Position numbers and translations under genes: made by a program. Of a stretch of DNA of 34,085 nucleotides, positions 25,328-33,655 are shown in pieces (position 1 is the stretch's first letter; each line of letters opens with the position of its first letter). The stretch spans positions 1 to 34,085 of the forward strand of contig JBJEJW010000062.1 in NCBI GenBank assembly GCA_051878315.1, read 5' to 3'. This DNA is from W0P28-013 sp051878315 (GTDB lineage Bacteria; Bacteroidota; Bacteroidia; Bacteroidales; Paludibacteraceae). Under the pieces are notes generated by a model, which ran no database searches, was not told the origin of the DNA, and was given only the letters and a program-made list of their open reading frames with translations.

Positions 25328-26020
25328 ATGAAAAAACGTTGGTTGTTGGCTTTGATGATGGTCGGTCTATCGTGCACACTCAGCGCACAACAGGCCGGTA
25401 ACGACTCGGTGCAAAACATCGACGGGCGTTTGCAAACGTTTGATTTCCAAAAGAATAGTACAAATGTCAAGTTCGCAACCGACACCACTGCCACAGTCGT
25501 CAAACGCCGCACAACCGATGCTGCGCCAAGGGCTGTGTGGTTACCCGACCCACAAAAAAGCCTTTGGTATGCGTTCATCTTTCCGGGAGCCGGACAAATA
25601 TACAACCGCAGTTATTGGAAACTGCCCATTGTGTACGGTGGCGCTGTAGGACTTGTGTACGGCATTTCGTGGAACAACCGTTACTACAAAGAATATACGC
25701 AAGCCTATCGCGATATCATGGACAACGACCCGAACACAAAAAGTTACGAAAACTTGTTGCCCTATGGTACTGACCCTAATTCGACCTATGCGCAAAATTT
25801 GATGAAAAATAAGCACAACACCTACCGTCGTTATCGCGATTTATGTATCGTAGGAGCTGTAGCGTTTTACGCACTCACCATCATTGATGCGTATGTTGAT
25901 GCGCAGTTGGCCGATTTCGACATCAGTCCCGACCTATCGATGCGCGTGCGACCGACACTATTGTTGACCGAGAATACACAGAAACCAAGTTTCGGGGTAG
26001 GCATAGGTTTTAATTTTTGA
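25328..26020 (+). CDS. DUF5683 family exported protein
   Basis: A 230-residue protein with a signal peptide at 1-20 (MKKRWLLALMMVG, ending LSA-Q). The DUF5683 core starts near VWLPDPQKSLWYAFIFPGAGQIYN at about 70, continues with a hydrophobic segment (PIVYGGAVGLVYGISW) and a second near 175 (CIVGAVAFYALTIIDAY). It ends with short strands and a terminal Phe (GVGIGFNF), suggesting membrane association. Function unknown. In my recollection this gene commonly follows parB in Bacteroidota. Its TGA is 8 nt from the next gene's ATG. Confidence 0.82.
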   Translation: MKKRWLLALMMVGLSCTLSAQQAGNDSVQNIDGRLQTFDFQKNSTNVKFATDTTATVVKRRTTDAAPRAVWLPDPQKSLWYAFIFPGAGQIYNRSYWKLPIVYGGAVGLVYGISWNNRYYKEYTQAYRDIMDNDPNTKSYENLLPYGTDPNSTYAQNLMKNKHNTYRRYRDLCIVGAVAFYALTIIDAYVDAQLADFDISPDLSMRVRPTLLLTENTQKPSFGVGIGFNF

Positions 26021-26028
26021 ACACAGCG

Positions 26029-26964
26029 ATGAATCGTTTTTTATATTTTTCACGCGGACAACAAATAGGCATCATCGTACTATTGACGCTGATAGTAGCA
26101 GCCATAGCGCTAAATGCGCTGTTGCCATACCTATTGCCTGCTCCTGCCGACGAAAACGATTCGACTTTCGTAGCCGAAGTAGCCGCTTTCGAGCAATCGC
26201 TGCGCGACAAGCCGCGTCCCACCTGGCAATCGCCGTTCGAAGCACGCCCGATTGAACGCACGTACACACAAACCGCCACGCAACCGACCGAATTATTCGA
26301 TTTTGACCCTAACACACTCGACTCCGCCAATTTTGTACGTCTCGGACTCAAACCTTATGTCGTGGAACGCATCATGAATTTCAGAAACAGCGACAAACGA
26401 TTTCGTACCGCAGAATTTTTCGTCAATTTTTGTCATCTGTCTGCCGAACAGAGCGAACGGCTGTTGCCATACGTCCACATAGCCGACACACCACAGCGGG
26501 ATTTGCAACCAACGGCTGCCACATCCAAAAAAGAGTACATTCACATAGAACTGAACGCCGCCGACACCGCCACACTGAAACAAATGCCCGGTATAGGTAG
26601 CGGACGCGCCAAACAGATAGTCGGTTACCGTCAGCAATTAGGCGGTTTTGCCCATAGCAAGCAGTTGCTCGAAATACGCAATTTCCCGCCTGATTTATAC
26701 GATAAAATTGCGCCCTATTTATCCGTTGACCTAAACGGCATCACCAAGATAAAAGTCAACAAAGCAAGTGTCGAACGACTGAAAAGCCATCCGTATCTGA
26801 ATTTTTATCAAGCAAAAGCCATTTACGAACTGCGGCGTGCAAATGGCGTTTTGACCAACATCGACGAACTGAAACACCTATCCGAATTTGCGGAATACGA
26901 CTTCAAAAAATTGGAACCATACCTCGATTTCGGCGAAGTGAAATACGAATACAAACGAAAATAA
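26029..26964 (+). CDS. Membrane-anchored helix-hairpin-helix protein
   Basis: A 311-residue protein with one membrane segment near the N-terminus (about 12-36) and three helix-hairpin-helix units: about 92-150 (FDPNTLDSANFVRLGL), 172-232 (IELNAADTATLKQMPGIGSG, then GRAKQIVGYR) and 242-300 (KVNKASVERLKSHPYLNFYQ). The middle unit is the ComEA-type LNxAxxxxLxxxPGIG motif, which binds the DNA backbone without sequence specificity. DNA binding at the membrane, possibly in uptake or repair, is inferred. I chose ATG 26029; a TTG at 26017 would overlap the preceding stop codon. Confidence 0.85.
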   Translation: MNRFLYFSRGQQIGIIVLLTLIVAAIALNALLPYLLPAPADENDSTFVAEVAAFEQSLRDKPRPTWQSPFEARPIERTYTQTATQPTELFDFDPNTLDSANFVRLGLKPYVVERIMNFRNSDKRFRTAEFFVNFCHLSAEQSERLLPYVHIADTPQRDLQPTAATSKKEYIHIELNAADTATLKQMPGIGSGRAKQIVGYRQQLGGFAHSKQLLEIRNFPPDLYDKIAPYLSVDLNGITKIKVNKASVERLKSHPYLNFYQAKAIYELRRANGVLTNIDELKHLSEFAEYDFKKLEPYLDFGEVKYEYKRK

Positions 26965-26991
26965 ATTGCCTCACGGCACGTTATTACAATA

Positions 26992-28026
26992 ATGGACAAA
27001 CGTTTAAACATACTGCTGATTGCAATTATCTGCACACTGAACGCTCTTGCGCAAGCAGGCCGCGACACCTATCAATTCCTAAACTTGCCATCGTCGGCAC
27101 GCTTAGCCGCATTTGGTGGCAGCAACATATCCGTAAACGACGGCGACCTGAACATGGCATTCCAAAATCCGGCCTTATTGAGCCGAAAAACGTACAATCA
27201 GTTGACATTCAACTACATGTACTATATACAAGACGTTAATTTGGCATCGGTAGCCTACGGCCGTTCGTTCGGCGAACACAACCACATGTTATTTGGCATA
27301 CAATACATCGACTACGGTAAATTTTTGGAAACCAGCGAAACCGACCAAATGCTCGGCACCTTCACCGCCAAAGATTTTGCCTTGTCGGTAGGCTACGCCC
27401 GCACTTTACCGCTGGGATTTACCGTTGGTGTCACTTGCAAACCCATTTATTCGGTGTACGAACGCTACCACAGTTTCGGTTTGGCATTCGACATCGGTGC
27501 TCATTACCAAAACGATAGTCTCGGACTTTCCATCGGTCTGACACTGCGTAACGCCGGCTGGCAGTTCAAAGGCTATTACTCCATTGACGGCAAACAACAT
27601 CGCGAAACGTTACCTCTCGACCTCGAGCTTGGCATCTCGGAAAAATTCAAGCATGCGCCCATACGTCTATCGCTCACCATACACAACATGCAATGCTGGA
27701 ATCTTGGCTACGAACGTGCAAGTGCCGTATTGGCCGCCGAAAACGCTACAGCCGACGTCAAATGGTACGATATGATGTTTCGCCACACCATTTGGACTAT
27801 CGAGATACTGCCTACCAAAAATATGTATTTGAGCGTGAGTTACAATCACCGACGCCGTGCCGAAATGGCTACCAAAGATTGGAAAACGGCTGCCGGATTC
27901 GCTTTTGGAGCCGGCATCAAAATAAAAATGGTCAACGTCGGGTTTTCGCTCGTACCCTACCAAGTGGGTAATTTGTCGTACCACGCAACGATTGGCGTAA
28001 ATATGTCGGAATTCGGCGTAAAATAA
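26992..28026 (+). CDS. porQ: Type IX secretion system protein PorQ
   Basis: A 344-residue exported protein with signal peptide 1-20 and an early signature FLNLPSSARLAAFGGSNISV plus DLNMAFQNPALLS, typical of PorQ and the related PorV-type barrels. The rest is a repeated strand pattern ending in a barrel-like tail. PorQ is part of the PorU/PorV/PorQ/PorZ attachment complex that processes and anchors T9SS cargo at the outer membrane. The adjacent cmk gene (19 nt away) is an arrangement I recall from T9SS bacteria. Cargo or other T9SS genes are not in the window. Confidence 0.85.
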   Translation: MDKRLNILLIAIICTLNALAQAGRDTYQFLNLPSSARLAAFGGSNISVNDGDLNMAFQNPALLSRKTYNQLTFNYMYYIQDVNLASVAYGRSFGEHNHMLFGIQYIDYGKFLETSETDQMLGTFTAKDFALSVGYARTLPLGFTVGVTCKPIYSVYERYHSFGLAFDIGAHYQNDSLGLSIGLTLRNAGWQFKGYYSIDGKQHRETLPLDLELGISEKFKHAPIRLSLTIHNMQCWNLGYERASAVLAAENATADVKWYDMMFRHTIWTIEILPTKNMYLSVSYNHRRRAEMATKDWKTAAGFAFGAGIKIKMVNVGFSLVPYQVGNLSYHATIGVNMSEFGVK

Positions 28027-28045
28027 TAAAAACAGAAACAGCATC

Positions 28046-28729
28046 ATGAAAAAGATTATCGTAGCCATCGACGGCTACTCGTCGTGCGGCAAAAGCACCA
28101 TGGCCAAAGAGTTGGCCAAAAATGTCGGTTATGTGTATGTTGACACCGGAGCCATGTACCGTGCGGTGTCGCTGTTCGGCATCCGCAACGGCATCATCAC
28201 CGACGACCATATTGACGAAGAGCGTCTGCAACAAATGATTGGCAACATACAAATCAGTTTCAAAACCAACGCCGACGGCAAACAAGAAACCTACCTGAAT
28301 GGCGAAAATGTGGAGAGTCAAATACGCACGCTCGAAGTAGCCAATGGTGCCAGTCGCGTGAGTGCCATCGGATTTGTACGCCGCGAACTCGTGCGTCAAC
28401 AGCAACGCATGGGAGCCGACAGAGGCATCGTGATGGACGGCCGCGACATCGGCACTGTAGTCTTTCCCGAAGCCGAACTGAAAGTATTTGTAACCGCCTC
28501 GCCCGACGTGCGCGCCCAACGTCGCTACGACGAATTGCAAGCCAAAGGCCAACCCGAAGACTACGAAGCCGTGCTGGCCAACGTGAAAGAGCGCGACTAT
28601 CGCGACACACACCGCGCCGAAAGTCCGCTCCGGCAAGCCGACGACGCCATACTCATCGACAATTCGCACATGACCAAAACCGAACAAAACGCGCTGCTGC
28701 AACGCTTATTCGACGAACGCACACGGTGA
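28046..28729 (+). CDS. cmk: Cytidylate kinase
   Basis: Phosphorylates CMP and dCMP with ATP in the cytoplasm. The 227-residue protein has P-loop GYSSCGKST at 10-18, DTGAMYRAVSLF, and the GRDIGTVVFPEAELKVF segment that binds CMP. The lid region carries the arginines of RRYDEL and RDYRDTHR. Length is the usual 220-230. It ends the porQ-cmk run, 65 nt before the convergent end of mrp. That 65-nt gap shows no clear terminator. Confidence 0.96.
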   Translation: MKKIIVAIDGYSSCGKSTMAKELAKNVGYVYVDTGAMYRAVSLFGIRNGIITDDHIDEERLQQMIGNIQISFKTNADGKQETYLNGENVESQIRTLEVANGASRVSAIGFVRRELVRQQQRMGADRGIVMDGRDIGTVVFPEAELKVFVTASPDVRAQRRYDELQAKGQPEDYEAVLANVKERDYRDTHRAESPLRQADDAILIDNSHMTKTEQNALLQRLFDERTR

Positions 28730-28794
28730 AATAGGCCTGTTGAGTTCGGAGAACAACAACGAGGAGCAGCATTACGACTCTACGGTTCACTATG

Positions 28795-29886
28795 TTATTC
28801 CCGACCTTGTTTTACTTTTTTATCGGATTGTTCGACGGCTTCGACTACACGTTCGGCCAATGCGCGGAAAATGTCGCTTAAAACGGTATTGTCGCGCAGA
28901 GCCACCGGCGCGCCGCTATCGCCGCTATCGCAAATGCCTTGCACAATCGGAATTTGTGCCAACAACGCCACCTGTTTCTCTTCGGCCAAACGGCGACAAC
29001 CCTCTTTGCCAAAAATGTAGTAGCGATTTTCGGGCAATTCGGCCGGCGTGAACCACGCCATGTTTTCCACCAAGCCGAGAATCGGCACATTGATTTTGTC
29101 GTTTTCGAACATTTGTATGCCTTTGCGCGCATCGGCCAGCGCCACTTGCTGCGGCGTGCTCACCACAATGGCGCCATCGAGATGGAGCGCCTGCACCAAA
29201 GTCAGGTGAATATCGCTGGTGCCCGGCGGCAAATCGATTACGAAATAGTCCAAATCGCCCCACAACGCATCGTTTATCAACTGTTTCAGTGCATTGCCGG
29301 CCATGCCGCCACGCCACACAAGGGCGGTATCGGGATCGACAAAAAACCCGATGGAAAGAATCTTGATGCCATATTTTTCGATCGGCACAATCCAATCTTT
29401 ACCATCGATGGTTTCGGCTACGGGGCGCGCATCCTCTATGTCGAACATTTTAGGGATAGACGGTCCGAAAATGTCGGCATCGAGCAGACCGACTTTGTAA
29501 CCGAGTTTGGCCAGCGCCACCGCCAAATTGGCCGATACGGTCGATTTGCCGACACCGCCTTTGCCCGACGACACCGCAATCAGATGTTTGACCTGCGGCA
29601 ACGGTTTGGGTGCGGCCACGGGTTGCAGTTGCCGGTATTTGACGGCGATGTTGCCCACAATCTCCACTTCGGGCGACACATACGTCAGCACAGCCTGCTC
29701 GCACGCCTTGACCAACGAGCGCGCAAACGGGTCGTTGGCCTTGTCGAACACTAACGAAAAACTCACTTTCATCCCATCGATGCGCAGGTCGTCTTCCACC
29801 ATGTCGGACGACACGATGTCCTTGCCTGTGCCGGGGTAGCGCACATGTGCCAACGCATCAAGAATCAATTTCGGATACAACGTCAT
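28795..29886 (-). CDS. mrp: Mrp/ApbC iron-sulfur carrier ATPase
   Basis: A 363-residue P-loop ATPase of the Mrp/NBP35 family, which delivers iron-sulfur clusters to apoproteins. An N-terminal DUF59 domain covers about 5-85. Walker A is GKGGVGKST at 108-116, with DADIFGPSIP and VIDLPPGTSDIHL following. The CxxC pair that normally binds the bridging cluster is missing: where it should be, after GLVENMAWF, the sequence reads TPAELPENRYYIFG. As far as I recall, this variant is normal in Bacteroidota. Single minus-strand gene between two plus-strand runs. Confidence 0.93.
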   Translation of the reverse strand: MTLYPKLILDALAHVRYPGTGKDIVSSDMVEDDLRIDGMKVSFSLVFDKANDPFARSLVKACEQAVLTYVSPEVEIVGNIAVKYRQLQPVAAPKPLPQVKHLIAVSSGKGGVGKSTVSANLAVALAKLGYKVGLLDADIFGPSIPKMFDIEDARPVAETIDGKDWIVPIEKYGIKILSIGFFVDPDTALVWRGGMAGNALKQLINDALWGDLDYFVIDLPPGTSDIHLTLVQALHLDGAIVVSTPQQVALADARKGIQMFENDKINVPILGLVENMAWFTPAELPENRYYIFGKEGCRRLAEEKQVALLAQIPIVQGICDSGDSGAPVALRDNTVLSDIFRALAERVVEAVEQSDKKVKQGRE

Positions 29887-29911
29887 AATTGCCTAACTTT
29901 GGATTGACGGA

Positions 29912-29919
29912 CAAAAGTA
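29912..29919 (-). promoter_or_regulatory. -7 element of mrp
   Basis: On the minus strand TACTTTTG (29919 to 29912) matches TAnnTTTG. The -33 is not clear. Transcription would begin near 29906, about 20 nt before the mrp ATG at 29886. Confidence 0.55.
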
Positions 29920-29964
29920 CAAAAAAATACGATAAACGCCTATCATTTTTTCGTCAAAAATTTA

Positions 29965-29972
29965 TATCTTTG
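29965..29972 (+). promoter_or_regulatory. -7 element of the DUF5606 gene
   Basis: TATCTTTG matches TAnnTTTG exactly and is followed by CA. The predicted start of transcription near 29978 lies beyond an in-frame TTG at 29977, which supports ATG 30052 as the start of the next gene. Confidence 0.6.
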
Positions 29973-30051
29973 CAAATTGGAATCGTTGGCACAAAAATTG
30001 TTCCGCCAACCAATAGAAAGATTGATTTTTTATAACCAAACTCAAAAAATT

Positions 30052-30465
30052 ATGCTTAGAAAAATTCTGACTATCACCGGTCGTCCGGGCTTGTACAAGG
30101 TCATTGCCCAATCGAACAACAAGATGATTATCGTCGAATCGCTCATCGACAAGAAACGCAGTCCGTCGTTTGCACACGAAAAAGCAGTCGCCTTGTCGGA
30201 CATCGCCATGTTTACCAACGACGACGAAAAACCGTTGCGCGAAGTGCTCGAAGCCGTCAAACAGAAAGAAAACGGCCAAAAAGCCTCCGTTGATCCGAAA
30301 GCCTCGGGTGCCGAACTATTTGCATGGTTCGAAGGCGTATTGCCCGATTTCGACCGCGACCGCGTGCATCCGGGCGATGTCAAAAAACTTGTACAGTGGT
30401 ATAATCTACTGATAGAGAGCGGCATAACCGATTTTTCGGAACAAGACGAATCGGCCGAAGCCTAA
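30052..30465 (+). CDS. DUF5606 family protein
   Basis: A 137-residue cytoplasmic protein starting MLRKILTITGRPGLYKVIAQ, the conserved opening of the DUF5606 family, which I know only from Bacteroidota. A small beta-rich region (1-60, with MIIVESLIDKKRSPSF) is followed by a helical, charged half ending in an acidic tail. Function unknown. The start is set at ATG 30052; an in-frame TTG 75 nt upstream lies at the predicted transcription start. The carboxyltransferase gene follows after 66 nt. Confidence 0.85.
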   Translation: MLRKILTITGRPGLYKVIAQSNNKMIIVESLIDKKRSPSFAHEKAVALSDIAMFTNDDEKPLREVLEAVKQKENGQKASVDPKASGAELFAWFEGVLPDFDRDRVHPGDVKKLVQWYNLLIESGITDFSEQDESAEA

Positions 30466-30513
30466 CACGCGCGCAGCCGGCCATCTGTGCCGCAACACCG
30501 GAATTATCGATAA

Positions 30514-30521
30514 TAATTTTG
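30514..30521 (+). promoter_or_regulatory. Possible -7 element before the carboxyltransferase gene
   Basis: TAATTTTG fits TAnnTTTG but lies only 10 nt before the ATG at 30532, so the mRNA would have almost no leader. No -33 is seen. Weak. Confidence 0.25.
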
Positions 30522-30531
30522 TACTACAACT

Positions 30532-32301
30532 ATGAAAAGAGAAATAAAATTCAGCCTCGTTTATCGCGACATGTGGCAGTCGTCGGGTAAGTATGTGCCG
30601 CGTCGCGACCAACTTGCCCAAGTGGCGCCCGTCATCATCGATATGGGCTGCTTTGCCCGTGTCGAAACCAACGGCGGCGCATCGGAGCAAGTGAATCTGC
30701 TCTACGGCGAAAATCCGAACTTGGCCGTGCGCACATTTACCAAACCATTCCACGAAGCCGGCATACAAACACACATGCTCGACCGCGGTCTGAACGGCCT
30801 GCGCATGAATCCCGTGCCGGCCGACGTACGCCAACTGATGTACAAAGTGAAACACGCGCAAGGCACCGACATCACCCGCATATTCTGCGGCCTGAACGAC
30901 CCGCGCAACATCATTCCGTCCATTCGTTGGGCAAAAGAAGCCGGCATGATAGCACAAGCCGCCATGTGCATCACACACTCGCAGGTGCACACGGTCGATT
31001 ACTACATCGACTTGGCCGAACAACTCATCGAAGGCGGCGCACAAGAGATTTGTCTGAAAGATATGGCCGGCGTAGGACGTCCCGCCACGTTGGGTAAAAT
31101 AGTGGCTGCCATCAAAGCCAAGCACCCCGACATCACTATTCAGTACCACGGGCACTCGGGCCCCGGATTCTCGGTAGCCAGCATGCTCGAAGTGGCCAAA
31201 GCCGGTGCCGACATTCTCGACGTAGCCATCGAGCCGCTCAGTTGGGGCATGGTGCACCCCGATGTCATCACCATACAAGCCATGCTGAAAGACGCCGGTT
31301 TCGCCGTGCCAGACATCAACATGAAAGCCTACATGGAAGCCCGCCGCCTGACACAAAGTTTCATCGACGACTTTTTGGGCTATTGGATCGACCCGCGTAA
31401 CTCCAAAATGACCTCGTTGCTGGTGGGCTGCGGTCTGCCGGGCGGCATGATGGGTTCGCTCATGGCCGACCTGAAAGGCATACACGCCGCCATCAACGCC
31501 AATCTGCGCAAACGCGGCGAAAGCGAACTGTCGGAAGACGCGCTGCTCGTCGAACTCTTCGACGAAGTGCAACGCATCTGGCCAATGCTCGGCACGCCAT
31601 GCCTCGTTACGCCATTCTCGCAGTATGTGAAAAACGCGGCACTGATGAATCTATTCTCCAAATCGATGGGCGAAGCGCCATTCACACGCATGGATCCGGC
31701 TATGTGGGGCATGATTCTCGGCAAATCGGGTAAACTGCCCGGACAACTCGCGCCCGAAATCGTCAAATTGGCCGAAGAAAAAGGTTACGAATTTTACACC
31801 GACGACCCGCAAAAACTCTATCCCGATGTGCTGCCCGAATACATCAAACAGATGGAAGAACTCGGCTGGGATCGCGGTCAAGACGACGAAGAACTCTTCG
31901 AATTTGCCATGCACGAAAAACAGTATCGCGAATACAAGAGTGGCCAAGCCAAAGACCAATTCAACAAAGATTTGCTCGAACGGATGGAAAAAGCAGCTGC
32001 CGGCGGCAAACAAGTTACGTTCATCTCGGCCGCCGACAAACGCGCCATTCTGCATCCGAATGCCGAGCCTATCGCAGCCACGGCAAGCGGACGCCTGATG
32101 TGGGAATTCGACTATATCGACAAATCGGTGAAACCGCACGAAGGCAAACCATACAAAGCCGACGAAGTATTGTGCGCCATTCAAACGAATGGACGTGGTT
32201 TGGAAATAATGACCACCCCATTCGCAGGCAAAATCATCGAACCATTGGAACAAGGTGCCGTGGTGCAAAAAGGCGACATCGTGGCCTACATCGAAAAATG
32301 A
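30532..32301 (+). CDS. Pyruvate/oxaloacetate carboxyltransferase-like protein with degenerate carrier domain
   Basis: A 589-residue relative of pyruvate carboxylase subunit B and oxaloacetate decarboxylase alpha. The TIM-barrel carboxyltransferase domain (about 5-290) keeps recognisable active-site features: Asp13 in YRDMWQSS, Lys176 in CLKDMAG (carbamylated in the family) and the metal histidines 206 and 208 in YHGHSGPG. A helical PYC-type domain follows to about 500. The C-terminal 45 residues have the barrel-sandwich pattern of a biotin carrier (PFAGKIIEPLEQGAVVQKGD), but the AMKM biotinyl-lysine motif is replaced by QTNGRG. It may transfer carboxyl groups from a separate carrier or have a changed reaction. 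Start ATG 30532. Confidence 0.85.
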   Translation: MKREIKFSLVYRDMWQSSGKYVPRRDQLAQVAPVIIDMGCFARVETNGGASEQVNLLYGENPNLAVRTFTKPFHEAGIQTHMLDRGLNGLRMNPVPADVRQLMYKVKHAQGTDITRIFCGLNDPRNIIPSIRWAKEAGMIAQAAMCITHSQVHTVDYYIDLAEQLIEGGAQEICLKDMAGVGRPATLGKIVAAIKAKHPDITIQYHGHSGPGFSVASMLEVAKAGADILDVAIEPLSWGMVHPDVITIQAMLKDAGFAVPDINMKAYMEARRLTQSFIDDFLGYWIDPRNSKMTSLLVGCGLPGGMMGSLMADLKGIHAAINANLRKRGESELSEDALLVELFDEVQRIWPMLGTPCLVTPFSQYVKNAALMNLFSKSMGEAPFTRMDPAMWGMILGKSGKLPGQLAPEIVKLAEEKGYEFYTDDPQKLYPDVLPEYIKQMEELGWDRGQDDEELFEFAMHEKQYREYKSGQAKDQFNKDLLERMEKAAAGGKQVTFISAADKRAILHPNAEPIAATASGRLMWEFDYIDKSVKPHEGKPYKADEVLCAIQTNGRGLEIMTTPFAGKIIEPLEQGAVVQKGDIVAYIEK

Positions 32302-32305
32302 CGAT

Positions 32306-32848
32306 TTGGCGCTGACGTTCGACATACAACGGCACATCGACGAACAAACGAAGCAGCACATGCAGCAGTTGTTCGAGAGTGCATTTCCGCCCGAGGAGCG
32401 ACGCGCTACCGACCGGTGGCTGGCGCTGATAGAGCAAGGCTGTGTAACGTGCCATGTGGCGCGTTACGACGGCCGTTTCGCCGGATTTTTGACAGTATGG
32501 GATTTAGGCGCATTCCGTTACGGCGAACATTTTGCCATCGAGCCGGCCCTGCGCGGACAAAACATCGGTGCGGCTATGATGCAGCACGTATTGTCGTCGA
32601 GCCCAAAACCGTTTGTACTCGAAGTGGAATTGCCCGACACCGACATCGCCCGACGGCGTATCGCTTTCTACCAACGTTTGGGGTTCGTGTTGTGCGACCG
32701 ACACTATTTGCAACCGCCTTATAATGAAGGATTTGAACCATTTCCACTACACCTGATGGAACATGGCGGCCAACTGACACAAACCGATTTCGACAACGTA
32801 GTGCGCACCATTCACCGCGTCGTTTACAACCAAACCGACAACGTATGA
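32306..32848 (+). CDS. GNAT-family N-acetyltransferase, start uncertain
   Basis: About 180 residues with a GNAT fold: the acetyl-CoA region reads FAIEPALRGQNIGAAMM and the later strand-helix unit reads RRIAFYQRLGFVL. Substrate unknown. The start is unclear. An ATG at 32298 overlaps the preceding stop as ATGA but is out of frame and stops after five codons. In frame, a TTG at 32306 or a GTG at 32255 is available; the latter adds 17 residues read out of frame from the upstream gene. A fourth T in the TTT at 32305-32307 would join the ATGA start to this frame. I give the TTG start. It overlaps the next gene by 4 nt. Confidence 0.72.
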   Translation: MALTFDIQRHIDEQTKQHMQQLFESAFPPEERRATDRWLALIEQGCVTCHVARYDGRFAGFLTVWDLGAFRYGEHFAIEPALRGQNIGAAMMQHVLSSSPKPFVLEVELPDTDIARRRIAFYQRLGFVLCDRHYLQPPYNEGFEPFPLHLMEHGGQLTQTDFDNVVRTIHRVVYNQTDNV

Positions 32849-33567
32849 TGCGCCTGCTGAACACACTGTTGCTGACCATCTGTTGGTTGCCGCTCTGCGC
32901 CGATCCCAACGACCCAACGCTGTTCGAAGCCTATTTGGCGCAGGACATCGACACGTGGCGCAAGGTGGTGGAACAAACCGATTGCAGCACGCGCGACGAC
33001 TTGGCCGACCTTGTCAATTACGAGTACGGCTACATCGGGTTCTGCCTTGCGCGCACAAACGAAACCGAAGCCACCAAAACCATTGCACGTGCTCACAAAC
33101 ACCTCGAAACGCTGCAAACAATGGGCTACGACGCCGCCATGCTGAATATGTATCAGTCGGCGCTGGCCGCTTTCGAACTATCGATGAACCACTCCAAATT
33201 TGCCACCTTGGGCGTCAAAAGTGTCAAATTGGCCAATTTGGCCATCAAACAAGCCCCGAAGAATCCGTATGTCTTGAGTTTGAAAGGCAACACCGATTTT
33301 TACCGACCGGCCTTGTTTGGCGGTTCGAAAAGTCGCGCCATAGAACACTACACCGAAGCGGTACGGCAATTCGAAGCACAAAAACTGACGCATAACAATT
33401 GGAACTACATTGCTACACTACTTACTTTAGCACAAGCATACGAAAAAACCGACGATTTGCAAAAAGCCAAAGCCGTGTGCGATAAATTGTTGGCTATTGT
33501 GCCCAATTTTGTCTATCTGCGCGACACCTATTACCCCGCATTATTGAAGAAAATCGGCCAGAAATAA
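32845..33567 (+). CDS. Exported TPR-like protein
   Basis: A 240-residue protein with an N-terminal signal peptide (LLNTLLLTICWLPLCA, cleavage near residue 19). The rest is helical with TPR-like pairs: about 60-95 (ATKTIARAHKHLETLQTMGY), 125-185 (LANLAIKQAPKNPYVLSLKG and SRAIEHYTEAVRQFEAQKL) and 190-230 (LLTLAQAYEKTDDLQKAKAV). Probably periplasmic; partner unknown. The ATG overlaps the stop of the acetyltransferase gene (ATGATG/TGA), so translation is likely coupled. No terminator is clear after it; a T run (33583-33589) has no stem before it. Confidence 0.8.
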   Translation: MMRLLNTLLLTICWLPLCADPNDPTLFEAYLAQDIDTWRKVVEQTDCSTRDDLADLVNYEYGYIGFCLARTNETEATKTIARAHKHLETLQTMGYDAAMLNMYQSALAAFELSMNHSKFATLGVKSVKLANLAIKQAPKNPYVLSLKGNTDFYRPALFGGSKSRAIEHYTEAVRQFEAQKLTHNNWNYIATLLTLAQAYEKTDDLQKAKAVCDKLLAIVPNFVYLRDTYYPALLKKIGQK

Positions 33568-33610
33568 CAGCCTGTGCAAGTTTTTTTGCGTTAAAACTGC
33601 TTTATTACGA

Positions 33611-33655
33611 GATTTGCCCTTTAAAGGGAAATGTCGCAAAGCGACAAAGGGTTCT
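33611..33655. repeat. REP-like palindromic element
   Basis: CCCTTTAAAGGG (33617-33628) is a perfect 12-bp palindrome, followed 3 nt later by TGTCGC-AAA-GCGACA (33632-33646) and a second AAAGGG (33646-33651). CCCTTT can pair with either AAAGGG, closing a longer hairpin around the TGTCGC stem. The layout resembles dispersed intergenic palindromes I recall from Bacteroidota genomes. Only one copy is seen here. Confidence 0.55.

Noticed and set aside
28740..29051. A 103-codon plus-strand frame after cmk
   Set aside because: Mostly antisense to the 3' end of mrp; Arg- and Cys-rich translation with no plausible fold or promoter.
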